Assembly: GCF_021502675.1 (NCBI RefSeq)
Contig: NZ_JAKFHA010000001.1
Span: forward strand, 148,445 to 212,444
Direction: 5' to 3'
Length of the DNA: 64,000 bases
Source of the DNA: Yinghuangia soli
Lineage (GTDB): Bacteria; Actinomycetota; Actinomycetes; Streptomycetales; Streptomycetaceae
Part shown: piece by piece, positions 1 through 8,876 of the stretch
How positions within the stretch are numbered: the first letter of the stretch is position 1
How the letters are laid out: each line of letters begins with the position of its first letter
Translations under genes and position numbers: made by a program
Notes under the pieces: generated by a model
Database searches by the model: none
Told to the model about the DNA's origin: nothing
Seen by the model: only the letters and a program-made list of their open reading frames with translations

Positions 1-3000
1 GGGCTTTGCCGAGGCCCGCGGCGTGCGCCTGAATGCTCGGCGCGTCGAGGGCCTTGCGGTAGACGGCGACTTCGTCGATGGTGCCGAGGAAGTAGCTCTT
101 GCCGGGCTGCGCCCGGGGCCAATCCCCGGTGGTGCCGGCCCCGATGTACGTGCGCAGCGCCCGCTCGTGGAAGACGGGGCCCTGGGCGGTGCCGACCACG
201 GCACCATCCAGGTAGAGCGTGTGTGTCTGGCCATCCGTGGTCAGGGCGACGTGGTGCCACTTATTGTCGTTCACCGGTTGCGCGGTGACGATCTGCGGCA
301 TCGCGACGGAGCTGTAGAACCTCCCGCGGAGTTTGCCGTCCAGGTCGACGTAGAGGGCGGGTATCCAGTCCTGTTGGACCGCATCCTCCATGGAATTCGA
401 CTGGTAGGCGAAGAGCACACCGGGGTTCTCGGTCTGGAACCACATTTCGACCGATACCTGCGACGAGCCGTGGACGAGGTCCTCGGGCAGCTCGACGTAG
501 CTCTGCCCGGTGAACCACGGGGCGGCCTCGTTGGCGAGGGCGCCCTTCGAACTGCCCCAGGAGACGTTCTTGCTGGTGCCGTCGCCGCTCCCCACCCGCA
601 CCGCCTGCTGCGAGTGCACCTGCCCGCCGTCCGGCTCGTCCAGGCGCCAGTACGACAGCGGCCCCGAGGACGCGACCTGCGCCCGGTAGCCTGCCCCCGC
701 GCCCGTCCCGGTGGCCTTGCGGGAGGCGAAGTGCTCGACGACCGTGGCCTCGTCCAGCGGCCGGTGGTAGACCGCGACCTCGTCGATCGAGCCGTACAGC
801 GAGGCGTACGGACCGCCGAGGCGGGACGGCCAGGAGTCCGCGATGACACCCGCGCCGATGGTGACGTACCGGTCCGGGATCGAGATCGGCGCCGCGCCGG
901 TGCCGATCTTGCGGCCGTCCACGTACAGGGTCTGGCCGGTGCCGTCGCCGCTCAGTGCGGCGTGGTGCCACTTGCCGTCGAGGACCGAGAAGTCGGTGGT
1001 GATCGGGTTGATGCTGCCGTGCCAGAACTCGCCACGCAGCTTCCCATCGCCGCCCACGTACAGGATGGGCGTGCCGGCGCTGTTGTAGTTGCCGTCGGTC
1101 ACCTTGACCGGCGAGGTGCCGGCCAGGACGCCCGCGCCCTTCGCCTGGAACCACAGCTCCACGGAGAATTCCGTGCGGTTCGCGAAGAGGTACTCCGGCA
1201 GGTACATGTGCGACCGGAAGCCGTCGAAGCTCGCGGCCTTGTCGTCGTTGGGCGCGAAGGCGCCTTCCGCACCCAGTCCCACCCAGCCCAGCCAGGCGAG
1301 TTCGCTGCCGACGACGGCGTTCTTCAGGGTGCCGTTGGAGGTCTTCTCGCCGAGCCGCCAGTAGCCGCGCGGTGCCGCCGCCCACACATTCTGCTCGTAC
1401 GCGGTCGACGCGCCGGTGTAGCCGGGCGTCCCGACCTTCCAGACGCCGCCGTTGCCGTCGATGACCTGCGAGACGCGGTCGGTGGCGTTGTCGTACGAGA
1501 TCTGCGAGTACGTGCGGCCGGTCGGCAGCGTCACCTTGGACAGCTGGGACACGGACCGGCCGGCACCCCAGTGCTCCTGGACCACCTGGGTGCTGAAGTC
1601 GCGGGTGTACAGCGCGACATCGTCGATCTCGCCCTCGAAGTAGCCCTTGGGGTCGTTCTCCCAGCGGCTCGGCCACGACGAGTTGCTGCCGCCGGCCCCG
1701 ATGGTGGCGACCGGGTCGAACGCCGCGATCGTGCCGCTGCGCGACCCGACCTCGACGCCGTCCAGGAACAGCGCCTGGGCATCGCCGGACGCGGTGATCA
1801 CCGCGTGGTGCCACTGCCCGTCGTTGACCGCCTGCGCGGACACCATCGGGTCGATCGAGCCGTGCCAGAACTGGCCGCGGAGCTTGCCGTCGGCGCCGAC
1901 GTTGAGCACCGGCACGCCGTTGGTGGTGTGCTCCTGCTGTTCGAGCGGCTTGGTGCTGAGGCTGAAGAGGGTGCCGCCCTTGGTGGTACGGAACCACAGT
2001 TCGGCGGTGAAGTACGGGGTGCTGCGCTGCGGGTCGTCCGGCAGCTTCACGTACGAGTCGGTGCCGTTGAAGACCGCCGAGCCGTCCGTCGAGCCGCCGG
2101 GGCCCGCGGCGGCCGTGCCGGCCGTGTTCCAGGCGACCGCGGTGTCGGTGCCGACGCGCTCGACGACCTCGCTCTTGACCTGGCCCGTCGGCGCGTCGCC
2201 CATCCGCCAGTACGACAGCGGGTTGTGGTCGACGACCGCGGTCCGGTAGAGCGAACCGGACTGGTACTCGTACACCGTGCAGGCGGTGGCCGAGGTCGGC
2301 GGGCAGACCTTGACCAGCTTGTCGCCTTCGTACGTGTAGTCCCAGGCCGAGACCACGTTGCCCGGCTGGACCGGGTCGGTCGCCGCCCGGGTGACGTGCG
2401 CGCCCGTCCAGGTGAAGTGCAGGGAGCGCCCGGACGCCGAGTCGGTGGCCTTGCTGAGCCGCCCGTCGGTGTACGTCAGGAGTTGCTCGCGGCCGCCGAT
2501 GTCGCGGACCTTGACCAGGCGCCCGGCCTTGTCGAAGACGAATGTCGTCCCGGTCGCGTCGAGCAGCGTCCAGGCCACGACCTCGCGGGTGTAGAAGATC
2601 GCGCCGAACGGCCCGGCGATCTCGGTGTAGCTGAACTCGACCTTCAGCTCGGACGGGTCTCCCGGCGGCGGCGTGTACGAGCCGTCCGGGTTCCCGCCGA
2701 AGCGGCCTTGGCGGCCATCCGCGTAGGTGAGCAGCACATCGTCGGCTCGCGGGGACTTGGATCCCAACTTGGCATACAGATTGCGGTATTGGACCTGGAT
2801 GCGCATATCCCAACGGGACGCCCAGCCCGCACCGAACGCCGTGTCGACGCGCGGGTCGCGGCTGTTGTACGTGCGCTTGACCGCCAGCTCGGGGCCGGCC
2901 ACCTGGACGGCGGCATCGGTCGCAGCGGTGGTGTAGTTGCCGACCTGGGCGTTGAACTCGTGCCCGTCGGTGCCGGTCGCCAGGTGCGAGGTAATGGCGG

Positions 3001-5413
3001 GCTGCGGCGGCTGGGTGGAGAACAGGTGCGCCGGCGGTTCGCCGCTTCCCGCGTTGCGGTCGCCGACGTACGCGTACCAGGCGTACGTCTCGCCCCACTC
3101 GAGGTTCCACGACGACGGGACGCGCCAGGACGTGGGGAGCCCCCAGCCCGAGTCGCGGCAGTTCACCTTCGTGTCGTCGCCGACGACATCGCAGACCACG
3201 TACTTGAAGTCCAGCCCCATGCCGGGCCAGTTGTCCGGGTCGTGCCCTTCGGCCCGCAGGACCGGGGTGAGCGTGGTGAACACCTGGCCGCTGTTCGGCC
3301 AGCGCGCGTCCAGCCACGGCGCGATGTTCGGCGCGCCGATCCCGACGGCCGGGCCGAGGTCGACGCCCTGCCACGAGAACCTGGTCGTGCCGTAGTGGTC
3401 CATGTCGAACCGGATGACATACGAACCCGCGGGCAGCGCCTTGATGGTCGCGTCCAGGGTGACCGTGCCGCCGGGCGGCACATCGTGCGGCATGTTCGTC
3501 CACGCGCTGTACGTGTTGGTGACGTCCTGCCCCGCTGCGGTCCAAATGCTGTACGTCAGCCTGAAGTTGTTGGTGGGCGTCCAGGTGTACGCGCTGCGGT
3601 TCGTGACGGTGACGCGCATGGCGCCGTCCTGGTTCGCGAGCACATCGCGGACCATCTGGCCGGTCTGGTACGTCGCTCCGTACGGCGTGTGGGTGATCGT
3701 CAGGTACGGCTTGCCGCCCGGGTAGTTGTTGCTCCCGAACTGCTTCCAGCCGAAACTGTCGGTCTCCGAAGCGCGCACGCTCAGGCCGTAGTTCGGTGCG
3801 CCGTTGACCCAGCCCTGCACCAGGTCGCGGCCGGCCAGGCCGAGGTCGATGCCCTCCCACGCCGCATCGCCGCACGGGTAGCTCGTGCTGCCTTCCGGGC
3901 GCCAGCCGTGCGCGAAGCTCTTCGTCGCCAGCGCGCCGCCGACCGCCGGCCCCGGGTACGTCTTGAGGGTGGTCGCATTCCACGGAGCGGTGACGGCGTG
4001 GATGGTGACCGGCTTGGGCTTGCACGAGTACGCCCAGGTGTTGAACAGCGAGAGCTGCACGCCCTGGATGTAGTGCTTGGACAGCTGCGAGGACACGTTC
4101 GGGAAGGCCAGGTACGACATGGCACGTGTCGTACCGCCGTCGTGCGTGCCGACCTTGAGGACGGTGTCCGAGGAGAAGTTGGTCGAGCTGTTCCGGCGCA
4201 CGTAGGTCGAAGCGGACGTGTCGATGTTCACCGTCGGGTCGACTCGGACCGGGAAGACGCGCTTGGGGTCGGCCAGCCAGGCCTGGTCGATGACGACCTT
4301 GAGGGACTGGCCGCCGCCGGGGCGGTCCACGATTTCGAACCGCACGCCGTCGGAGAACGCGCCGTCGCCCGAACCGGGATCGAAGGAGGAGTCCTCCATC
4401 CAGCCCTTCGGGGTCCGGGCGCGCTCGGTGCCGGCCGCGTCGAAGAAGACGACGTCGCCGTCCGCGATCTTCGCGGTGAGCCCGGCCAGGTGCAGCGGGA
4501 AGACCCATTCGGTGGGCGCCGCCGCCGAGTTGAGGACCAGGGTCTCCTTGATGGCGGTGCTGCCGGCGTGGAACTCGATGTCCGCGCCGGGGCGGACGTC
4601 CTTGTAGGTGATGCGGTTGCCGTCGACCTGACCGGGGGCTGCCGCGGCGCCTTCCACGCCGTAGGAGATGCCGAGGCCGTCGAAGGGGCCGAGTGCGGCG
4701 ATGGACGGAGCGTCGGCAGTGGCGCCGAAGGCGACGGGGGTCTCGCCGAGCTTGGTCTGCCAGCCGGCCTGCGCGGATGCGGATGCGGGGGCCTGGGCGG
4801 CCGGGGCCTTCGCATCGGGCTTCGCTTTCCCGGACGGGTTCGCGGGTGCGTTCGCGGCCACCAGGGTGGTGTCGATCGGCTTCCAAGTGCCGTCCGCCAC
4901 CTTGACGTTGACGGGCTCTTCGTACTGCTTGGTGGTGAAAGAGCCGTCGGCGTTGGCGAACGTCACCGAGGTCTCGGTGGCCTGCTCCGGGAGTTCCTTG
5001 CTGGTCGCCGGGTCGAAGCCGGTCCGGCCCGCCCTGACGTCGACCTTGGGCGCCTCGCCGTCGCTCAGGGCCCGAACGGTGGTCCTGGGCGCGGCACCCT
5101 TCACAGGGTTCTGCGGCCCGGACTTGACGCCCTCGTCCGCGGGCAGCTGGCCCGGGGCGACACCCGGCCGACCGCCGCCTTCGGTATCCGAGGAGGTCGC
5201 GTCGGACTTGGCGTCGTGCCCGCGGCCGTCCGCCGAACCGGCGCGCTGCTGCGGTGTCTTCGGCGCACCAGGGGTGCCCGGGGTCCACGGCCGTGCGCTT
5301 GCGGAGTTCGCGGATGCGGAGGTCGCCAGGGCGGCGCCCTCGGTGGTGACGGTGAAGGCGAAAGCGACGAGGCTGGCGACGGCGATCCGCCGTTTCGCCT
5401 GGCGGCTCGTCAT
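1..5413 (-). CDS. Giant secreted LamG/RHS-type surface protein (3' end outside window)
   Basis: The frame stays open from the ATG at 5413 to the window edge, giving at least 1804 residues without a stop. A twin-Arg/Lys N-terminus and hydrophobic stretch (about residues 8-30, ending ATSASA) form a signal peptide. Then come a Ser/Pro/Gly-rich region, a DNRLRE-like stalk domain (about 380-560), an immunoglobulin-like segment (about 580-690), an RHS/DUF6531-like part with short YD-type strands (about 800-1050), and three LamG/concanavalin-type jellyrolls (about 1060-1275, 1340-1565, 1575-1795). Each jellyroll shows a YWRL/YWRM entry, a WHH motif and an IDEVAVY-type exit. It is probably a secreted, carbohydrate- or adhesion-related protein. 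If it continues like its relatives, an RHS core and a variable C-terminal domain lie outside the window. A GTG at 5422 is an alternative start; neither start has a clear ribosome binding site. Confidence 0.85.
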   Translation of the reverse strand, partial: MTSRQAKRRIAVASLVAFAFTVTTEGAALATSASANSASARPWTPGTPGAPKTPQQRAGSADGRGHDAKSDATSSDTEGGGRPGVAPGQLPADEGVKSGPQNPVKGAAPRTTVRALSDGEAPKVDVRAGRTGFDPATSKELPEQATETSVTFANADGSFTTKQYEEPVNVKVADGTWKPIDTTLVAANAPANPSGKAKPDAKAPAAQAPASASAQAGWQTKLGETPVAFGATADAPSIAALGPFDGLGISYGVEGAAAAPGQVDGNRITYKDVRPGADIEFHAGSTAIKETLVLNSAAAPTEWVFPLHLAGLTAKIADGDVVFFDAAGTERARTPKGWMEDSSFDPGSGDGAFSDGVRFEIVDRPGGGQSLKVVIDQAWLADPKRVFPVRVDPTVNIDTSASTYVRRNSSTNFSSDTVLKVGTHDGGTTRAMSYLAFPNVSSQLSKHYIQGVQLSLFNTWAYSCKPKPVTIHAVTAPWNATTLKTYPGPAVGGALATKSFAHGWRPEGSTSYPCGDAAWEGIDLGLAGRDLVQGWVNGAPNYGLSVRASETDSFGWKQFGSNNYPGGKPYLTITHTPYGATYQTGQMVRDVLANQDGAMRVTVTNRSAYTWTPTNNFRLTYSIWTAAGQDVTNTYSAWTNMPHDVPPGGTVTLDATIKALPAGSYVIRFDMDHYGTTRFSWQGVDLGPAVGIGAPNIAPWLDARWPNSGQVFTTLTPVLRAEGHDPDNWPGMGLDFKYVVCDVVGDDTKVNCRDSGWGLPTSWRVPSSWNLEWGETYAWYAYVGDRNAGSGEPPAHLFSTQPPQPAITSHLATGTDGHEFNAQVGNYTTAATDAAVQVAGPELAVKRTYNSRDPRVDTAFGAGWASRWDMRIQVQYRNLYAKLGSKSPRADDVLLTYADGRQGRFGGNPDGSYTPPPGDPSELKVEFSYTEIAGPFGAIFYTREVVAWTLLDATGTTFVFDKAGRLVKVRDIGGREQLLTYTDGRLSKATDSASGRSLHFTWTGAHVTRAATDPVQPGNVVSAWDYTYEGDKLVKVCPPTSATACTVYEYQSGSLYRTAVVDHNPLSYWRMGDAPTGQVKSEVVERVGTDTAVAWNTAGTAAAGPGGSTDGSAVFNGTDSYVKLPDDPQRSTPYFTAELWFRTTKGGTLFSLSTKPLEQQEHTTNGVPVLNVGADGKLRGQFWHGSIDPMVSAQAVNDGQWHHAVITASGDAQALFLDGVEVGSRSGTIAAFDPVATIGAGGSNSSWPSRWENDPKGYFEGEIDDVALYTRDFSTQVVQEHWGAGRSVSQLSKVTLPTGRTYSQISYDNATDRVSQVIDGNGGVWKVGTPGYTGASTAYEQNVWAAAPRGYWRLGEKTSNGTLKNAVVGSELAWLGWVGLGAEGAFAPNDDKAASFDGFRSHMYLPEYLFANRTEFSVELWFQAKGAGVLAGTSPVKVTDGNYNSAGTPILYVGGDGKLRGEFWHGSINPITTDFSVLDGKWHHAALSGDGTGQTLYVDGRKIGTGAAPISIPDRYVTIGAGVIADSWPSRLGGPYASLYGSIDEVAVYHRPLDEATVVEHFASRKATGTGAGAGYRAQVASSGPLSYWRLDEPDGGQVHSQQAVRVGSGDGTSKNVSWGSSKGALANEAAPWFTGQSYVELPEDLVHGSSQVSVEMWFQTENPGVLFAYQSNSMEDAVQQDWIPALYVDLDGKLRGRFYSSVAMPQIVTAQPVNDNKWHHVALTTDGQTHTLYLDGAVVGTAQGPVFHERALRTYIGAGTTGDWPRAQPGKSYFLGTIDEVAVYRKALDAPSIQAHAAGLGKA

Positions 5414-5496
5414 GAACCGCACGTACCACGAACCACGACGGCCGACAGGCACGACGCAACCCCCGTTGGATCAAAGCTTCTTGAAGATCACGTCGG

Positions 5497-5526
5497 GTTG
5501 TATCGGTGACCTTGTCGACATGACAA
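5497..5526 (-). promoter_or_regulatory. Candidate promoter of the LamG/RHS surface protein
   Basis: On the minus strand, TTGTCA (5526-5521) and TACAAC (5502-5497) are separated by 18 bases, a fair sigma-70-type (HrdB-like) match. The start codon lies about 75-85 bases downstream. No experimental support is available, so this is a pattern match only. Confidence 0.35.
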
Positions 5527-5527
5527 G
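5511..5527. promoter_or_regulatory. Inverted repeat overlapping the -35 region
   Basis: CTTGTC-GACAT-GACAAG is a perfect 6-base inverted repeat with a 5-base spacer. It covers the proposed -35 box of the surface protein gene, so it could be an operator. Further upstream (5528-5773), no gene or other clear element is seen. Confidence 0.3.
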
Positions 5528-5773
5528 AGACAGGGCGAGCCGAGTTAACTGAATCACACACGCAACTCTCGCCAAGGGATCCCAAAGCAGGACAACGAGT
5601 TGGGTTGAACGGCGCGCACATCGACAAGTCGCGGCGACGACTCCACAGTGCGCCGCGACGGCTCGTCGAGCAACATGAGCGAACTTCTCGTGGCCACAAC
5701 GGCGTTGCGGGACGATTCCCGCAGTCCGACGCCCGCCCGAGGCGTTCGATGTGCGGGATTCTTCCCGCACATG

Positions 5774-5814
5774 GAAAGTCCCCCGCCCGGCGTGTTCTCG
5801 GGCGGGGGACTTTC
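5774..5814. terminator. Strong hairpin terminator downstream of the ssu operon
   Basis: A perfect 15-bp stem (5774-5788 with 5800-5814, GAAAGTCCCCCGCCC and its complement) encloses an 11-base loop. It lies about 165 bases past the ssuB stop on the minus strand. The only other structure in the 5414-5979 gap, apart from the promoter features, is a weaker 8-bp hairpin (ATCCTGAG, 5957-5986) that overlaps the ssuB stop codon. Confidence 0.7.
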
Positions 5815-5979
5815 GGTGCGGAGCCCGGGCGTCGCGGGGCCGGGCAGAACTCCGCGGTCCGTCAGGCCGGAGGACCTGTCGGCAGCCTGCCATGACCCCG
5901 AGGCGCGGTATTGGAGATTTCCGACATGTGAGGGGAAGGCCAAGTCTCCCTCATTGATCCTGAGTTGCTTCCCTTCGCC

Positions 5980-6816
5980 TCAGGATGTTGCCGTGTTGCG
6001 CAAGGATGCGGCGAGTTCGCCGCGCAGGCGGGCGAATTCGGCTGTGCCGCGGAGAGCGGCTACGTCCGTGGTCGGTTCGCGGGGCAGGGGTACGGCGATC
6101 TCCTCCACGATGCGTCCCGGCCCGGCAGCCATGACCAGGACGCGGGAGCCGAGCAGGATGGCTTCCTCGGCCGAGTGGGTGACGAACAGGACCGTCGTGC
6201 CGGTACGGGATGCGAGGGTGCGGACCTCTTCTTGCAGGTGTTCGCGGGTGAGTGCGTCCAGGGCCGCGAACGGCTCGTCGAGGAGCAGGAGTTCGGGCTC
6301 CCCCGCCAGCGCACGGGCGATGGCGACGCGCTGCTGCTGGCCGCCGGAGAGTTCCCAGGTGCGGCGGTGCTCCATGCCGGACAGGCCGACCTGGGAGAGG
6401 AGTTCGGCGGTTCGGGCGGCCCGGGCGTCGCGCGGTACGCCGTGCCGGGCGAGGGCGAAGGCCAGGTTGCCGCCGACGGTGCGCCACGGGAACAGCCGCG
6501 GCTGCTGGAACACGACGCCGGTCCCCCGCCCGGGGGTCGGTGCCTCGCCGTGCGTCGTGGCGGTGCCTTCGGCGGGTCGCTCGAAACCCGCCACGATGCG
6601 CAGCAGGGTCGTCTTGCCGCAGCCGGACGGGCCTACCAGGACGACGAATTCGCCGCGGTCGAGGGTGAGGGAGACGTCGGAGACCGCGGTCACGGGTGCC
6701 CGCCCGCGCCGACCGCGCCGGGCGTCCCCGTACCGGACGGTGATCCGGTCGAGGACGACGGCGTGGGCGGCGCGGGCCTCGGTGGCCGCGGTCGTGCTGC
6801 TGTCAGCCGGCGGCAC
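5980..6816 (-). CDS. ssuB: Sulfonate/taurine-type ABC transporter ATP-binding protein
   Basis: This is the ATPase of an aliphatic sulfonate (SsuB/TauB-type) importer and couples ATP hydrolysis to uptake at the inner face of the membrane. Walker A GPSGCGKTT lies at residues 62-70, a Q-loop at FQQP, signature LSGGQQQR at 156-163, Walker B LLLLDEP at about 176-182, and the H-loop in VTHSAEEA. Its 278 residues are normal for the family. The GTG start lies 14 bases inside the end of the binding-protein gene, with GAGGA upstream, so translation is probably coupled. It is the last gene of the operon. The substrate class is inferred from the linked monooxygenase and binding protein; nitrate-type ATPases look similar. 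Confidence 0.9.
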   Translation of the reverse strand: MPPADSSTTAATEARAAHAVVLDRITVRYGDARRGRRGRAPVTAVSDVSLTLDRGEFVVLVGPSGCGKTTLLRIVAGFERPAEGTATTHGEAPTPGRGTGVVFQQPRLFPWRTVGGNLAFALARHGVPRDARAARTAELLSQVGLSGMEHRRTWELSGGQQQRVAIARALAGEPELLLLDEPFAALDALTREHLQEEVRTLASRTGTTVLFVTHSAEEAILLGSRVLVMAAGPGRIVEEIAVPLPREPTTDVAALRGTAEFARLRGELAASLRNTATS

Positions 6817-7873
6817 GGGCGAGTTCCTCGACGGCGAGCGCCTGCGCGAAGACCGAGGCGTCCGGCACCGCGTCGACCTTCTGCTGGCTCTTGAGGAAGA
6901 CGGCCGCGTCGCGCAGGTTCTCGGCGAGCTTGCCCGGCGCCCCGGGCTTGCCGAGGTACTCGGGCCCGGTCTGCTCGGCGGCGGTCAGCAGTACCAGCTG
7001 CTTGAGCTGGGTGAGCGCTTGCTCCGGGGTCAGGTTCAGCTGCCGGCCGATCGCCTGTGCGGCCTGCTCGGGGCTGTTTTTGGCCAGCTTGACGGCCTGG
7101 TCTTGGACCTTGATCCACGCGGTGACGATGTCCGGGTAGGCCTTGGCGAACTTGTCGGTGACGATCCCGAGGTCGGCGGTGCGCTTGCCCTGCTCGGCGA
7201 GCTGCCGGCTGGTGATCAGGACCTTGCCGTCCTTCTCCAGTTCGCTGAGGGTCGGGGTCCAGGTGTACGCCGCGTCGATGTCGCCGCGCTTCCAGGCCGC
7301 CAGGGCGTCCTGCGGCTGCAGGTCGATGACGTTCACCTTGGTCGCGTCGACCCCGGCGGACTGGAAGGCCGCGAGAAGCGAGTAGTGCGCGGTCGACCCG
7401 AACGGCGTGGCGACCTTCTTCCCGACCAGCTGCTTGATGTCGGTGATGCCGCCGCGCGCGACCAACGCCTCGTTGTCGCCGATCAGATCGTGGATCCAGA
7501 CCACCTTGTACGGGATGTTCAGCGGTGCGGAGAGCCCCTTGGTCACAGGGCTGGATCCGGCCAGGCCGAAGTCCACGGCCCCCGCGATGACGGCCGTGTT
7601 GACGTCGCCGCCGGAGTCGAACTTCACCCACTTCACGTCGGCGTTCGGCAGCGCGTTCTCCAGCAGGCGCTGGTCCTTCACGATGAGGTCGGCGTTGGGT
7701 ATCTCCTGGTACGCGATCCGCACGGTGGTTCTCTTCCCACCGTCGCCGGCGGCGTTGCCGGCACTGCCGTCCTTGTCGTCGCTGCCGCACGCGGACGCGG
7801 TCAGGGCGAGGACGGCCGCGGCGGCGACTCCGAGGGCACGGCGCCGGGTGATACGGGCAGGGCGAAGGGACAT
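6803..7873 (-). CDS. ssuA: Sulfonate/taurine ABC transporter substrate-binding lipoprotein
   Basis: A 356-residue lipoprotein that captures sulfonates outside the membrane and hands them to the SsuC permease. A twin-arginine-rich N-terminus (ITRRRALG) is followed by a hydrophobic segment and a lipobox ending in SAC (Cys about 29). The mature part has the SsuA/TauA fold signature: RIAYQEIPNADL, a GGDVNTAVIAGAVDFGLAGSSP stretch in which short segments match family patterns, and VGKKVATPFGSTAH. The ATG at 7873 has GGAG six bases upstream. It follows the permease gene by 82 bases and overlaps ssuB. The exact ligand (taurine or longer alkanesulfonates) cannot be decided from sequence. Confidence 0.9.
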   Translation of the reverse strand: MSLRPARITRRRALGVAAAAVLALTASACGSDDKDGSAGNAAGDGGKRTTVRIAYQEIPNADLIVKDQRLLENALPNADVKWVKFDSGGDVNTAVIAGAVDFGLAGSSPVTKGLSAPLNIPYKVVWIHDLIGDNEALVARGGITDIKQLVGKKVATPFGSTAHYSLLAAFQSAGVDATKVNVIDLQPQDALAAWKRGDIDAAYTWTPTLSELEKDGKVLITSRQLAEQGKRTADLGIVTDKFAKAYPDIVTAWIKVQDQAVKLAKNSPEQAAQAIGRQLNLTPEQALTQLKQLVLLTAAEQTGPEYLGKPGAPGKLAENLRDAAVFLKSQQKVDAVPDASVFAQALAVEELARAAG

Positions 7874-7955
7874 GGCTACTCCTGGAGATGTGCGAAAGGG
7901 AATGGCGGGACGGGTCAGCAGCGGTCGCGAGGCGCGTCGGCGGTACAGGTGCGCG

Positions 7956-8876
7956 TCATGCGCGGCCGCGCCACGGGACCAGGACGCGTTCGAGCGCCTT
8001 CATCAGGGCGTCGAGGACGATGCCGGAAAGGCCGATGGCGATGATCCCGACGATCACCACCGAGGTCTGGTTGTAGCGCTGGGCGTCGCGGATCATGCCG
8101 CCGATGCCCGGTACGCCGTTGATGGTCTCGGCGGCGACGACCGAGGTGTACGCGACGCCCACGGCGATGCGGATGCCGGTGAGGATCTCCGGGAGCGCGG
8201 ACGGGAGCACCACGCCGCCAAGCAGCGGCAGCCGTCCGGCGCCCAAGGCCTTGGCGGCTTCGACGAGGTCACCGGGGACACCACGCACCGCGGCTGCGGT
8301 CGACGCGGCGATGGGCGGCATCGCGGCGATCACGAGCAGCCAGATCTTGGGCGACTCGTCGATGCCGAACCAGATGACGAGCAGGCTGAGGTACGCGAGC
8401 GGCGGGAGCGTCCGCAGGAACGTCACCGCGGGTTCCAGGACGACCGCGACGGGCCGGACCGCACCGATGGCGACGCCGAGCGGGACCCCGAACACGACCG
8501 CGTACCCGACCCCGATACCGATCCGGCGCAGACTCACGGCGAGATGCTCGATGAGCAGGTGGTCGCCGTAGCCGCGGACGCCGTCGTGCACGGTCGAGGC
8601 GAGGATGAACTGGTGCCACACCTCGCCGGGCGAGGGCACCAACACGCGCGGCCATACCTCCAGAACGACGACCAGTTGCCAGGCGCCGAGCAGGACGGCG
8701 AGGGCGACGAGGCGGAGCGCCGTCCAGCGCAGGGCCGCGAAACGAAGGGGGTTGCGGTTTCGGGGCTTGGACGTCGCGGGGTCGGCCTTCAGCGGCGGGA
8801 CTTCCTCGGACGAGCCCGAGGCCGTCGACGATGCCACTGGCGCAAGTTCCGGATCCGCGGGCGCGGCCGTGCTCAC
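7956..8876 (-). CDS. ssuC: Sulfonate/taurine ABC transporter permease
   Basis: A 306-residue inner-membrane permease of the SsuC/TauC (BPD_transp_1) type. After a roughly 45-residue cytoplasmic Pro/Ser-rich head there are about six membrane segments. The EAA-type coupling loop is seen as EAAKALGAGRLPLLGGVVLP, which contacts the SsuB ATPase. The GTG start overlaps the stop of the monooxygenase gene (GTGA), so the two are translationally coupled. The N-terminal head is longer than in Escherichia coli SsuC. Confidence 0.9.
   Translation of the reverse strand: MSTAAPADPELAPVASSTASGSSEEVPPLKADPATSKPRNRNPLRFAALRWTALRLVALAVLLGAWQLVVVLEVWPRVLVPSPGEVWHQFILASTVHDGVRGYGDHLLIEHLAVSLRRIGIGVGYAVVFGVPLGVAIGAVRPVAVVLEPAVTFLRTLPPLAYLSLLVIWFGIDESPKIWLLVIAAMPPIAASTAAAVRGVPGDLVEAAKALGAGRLPLLGGVVLPSALPEILTGIRIAVGVAYTSVVAAETINGVPGIGGMIRDAQRYNQTSVVIVGIIAIGLSGIVLDALMKALERVLVPWRGRA

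Noticed and set aside
23..5509. Plus-strand open frame of about 1800 codons antisense to the surface protein gene
   Set aside because: Its translation is Arg/Val/Gly-rich with no domain pattern. High-GC genes commonly leave such open frames on the opposite strand, and the minus-strand frame has clear LamG domains.
261..5699. Minus-strand open frame of about 1800 codons in another phase of the same region
   Set aside because: It is Arg/Pro/His-rich without recognisable motifs and is a shifted-frame shadow of the LamG protein gene.
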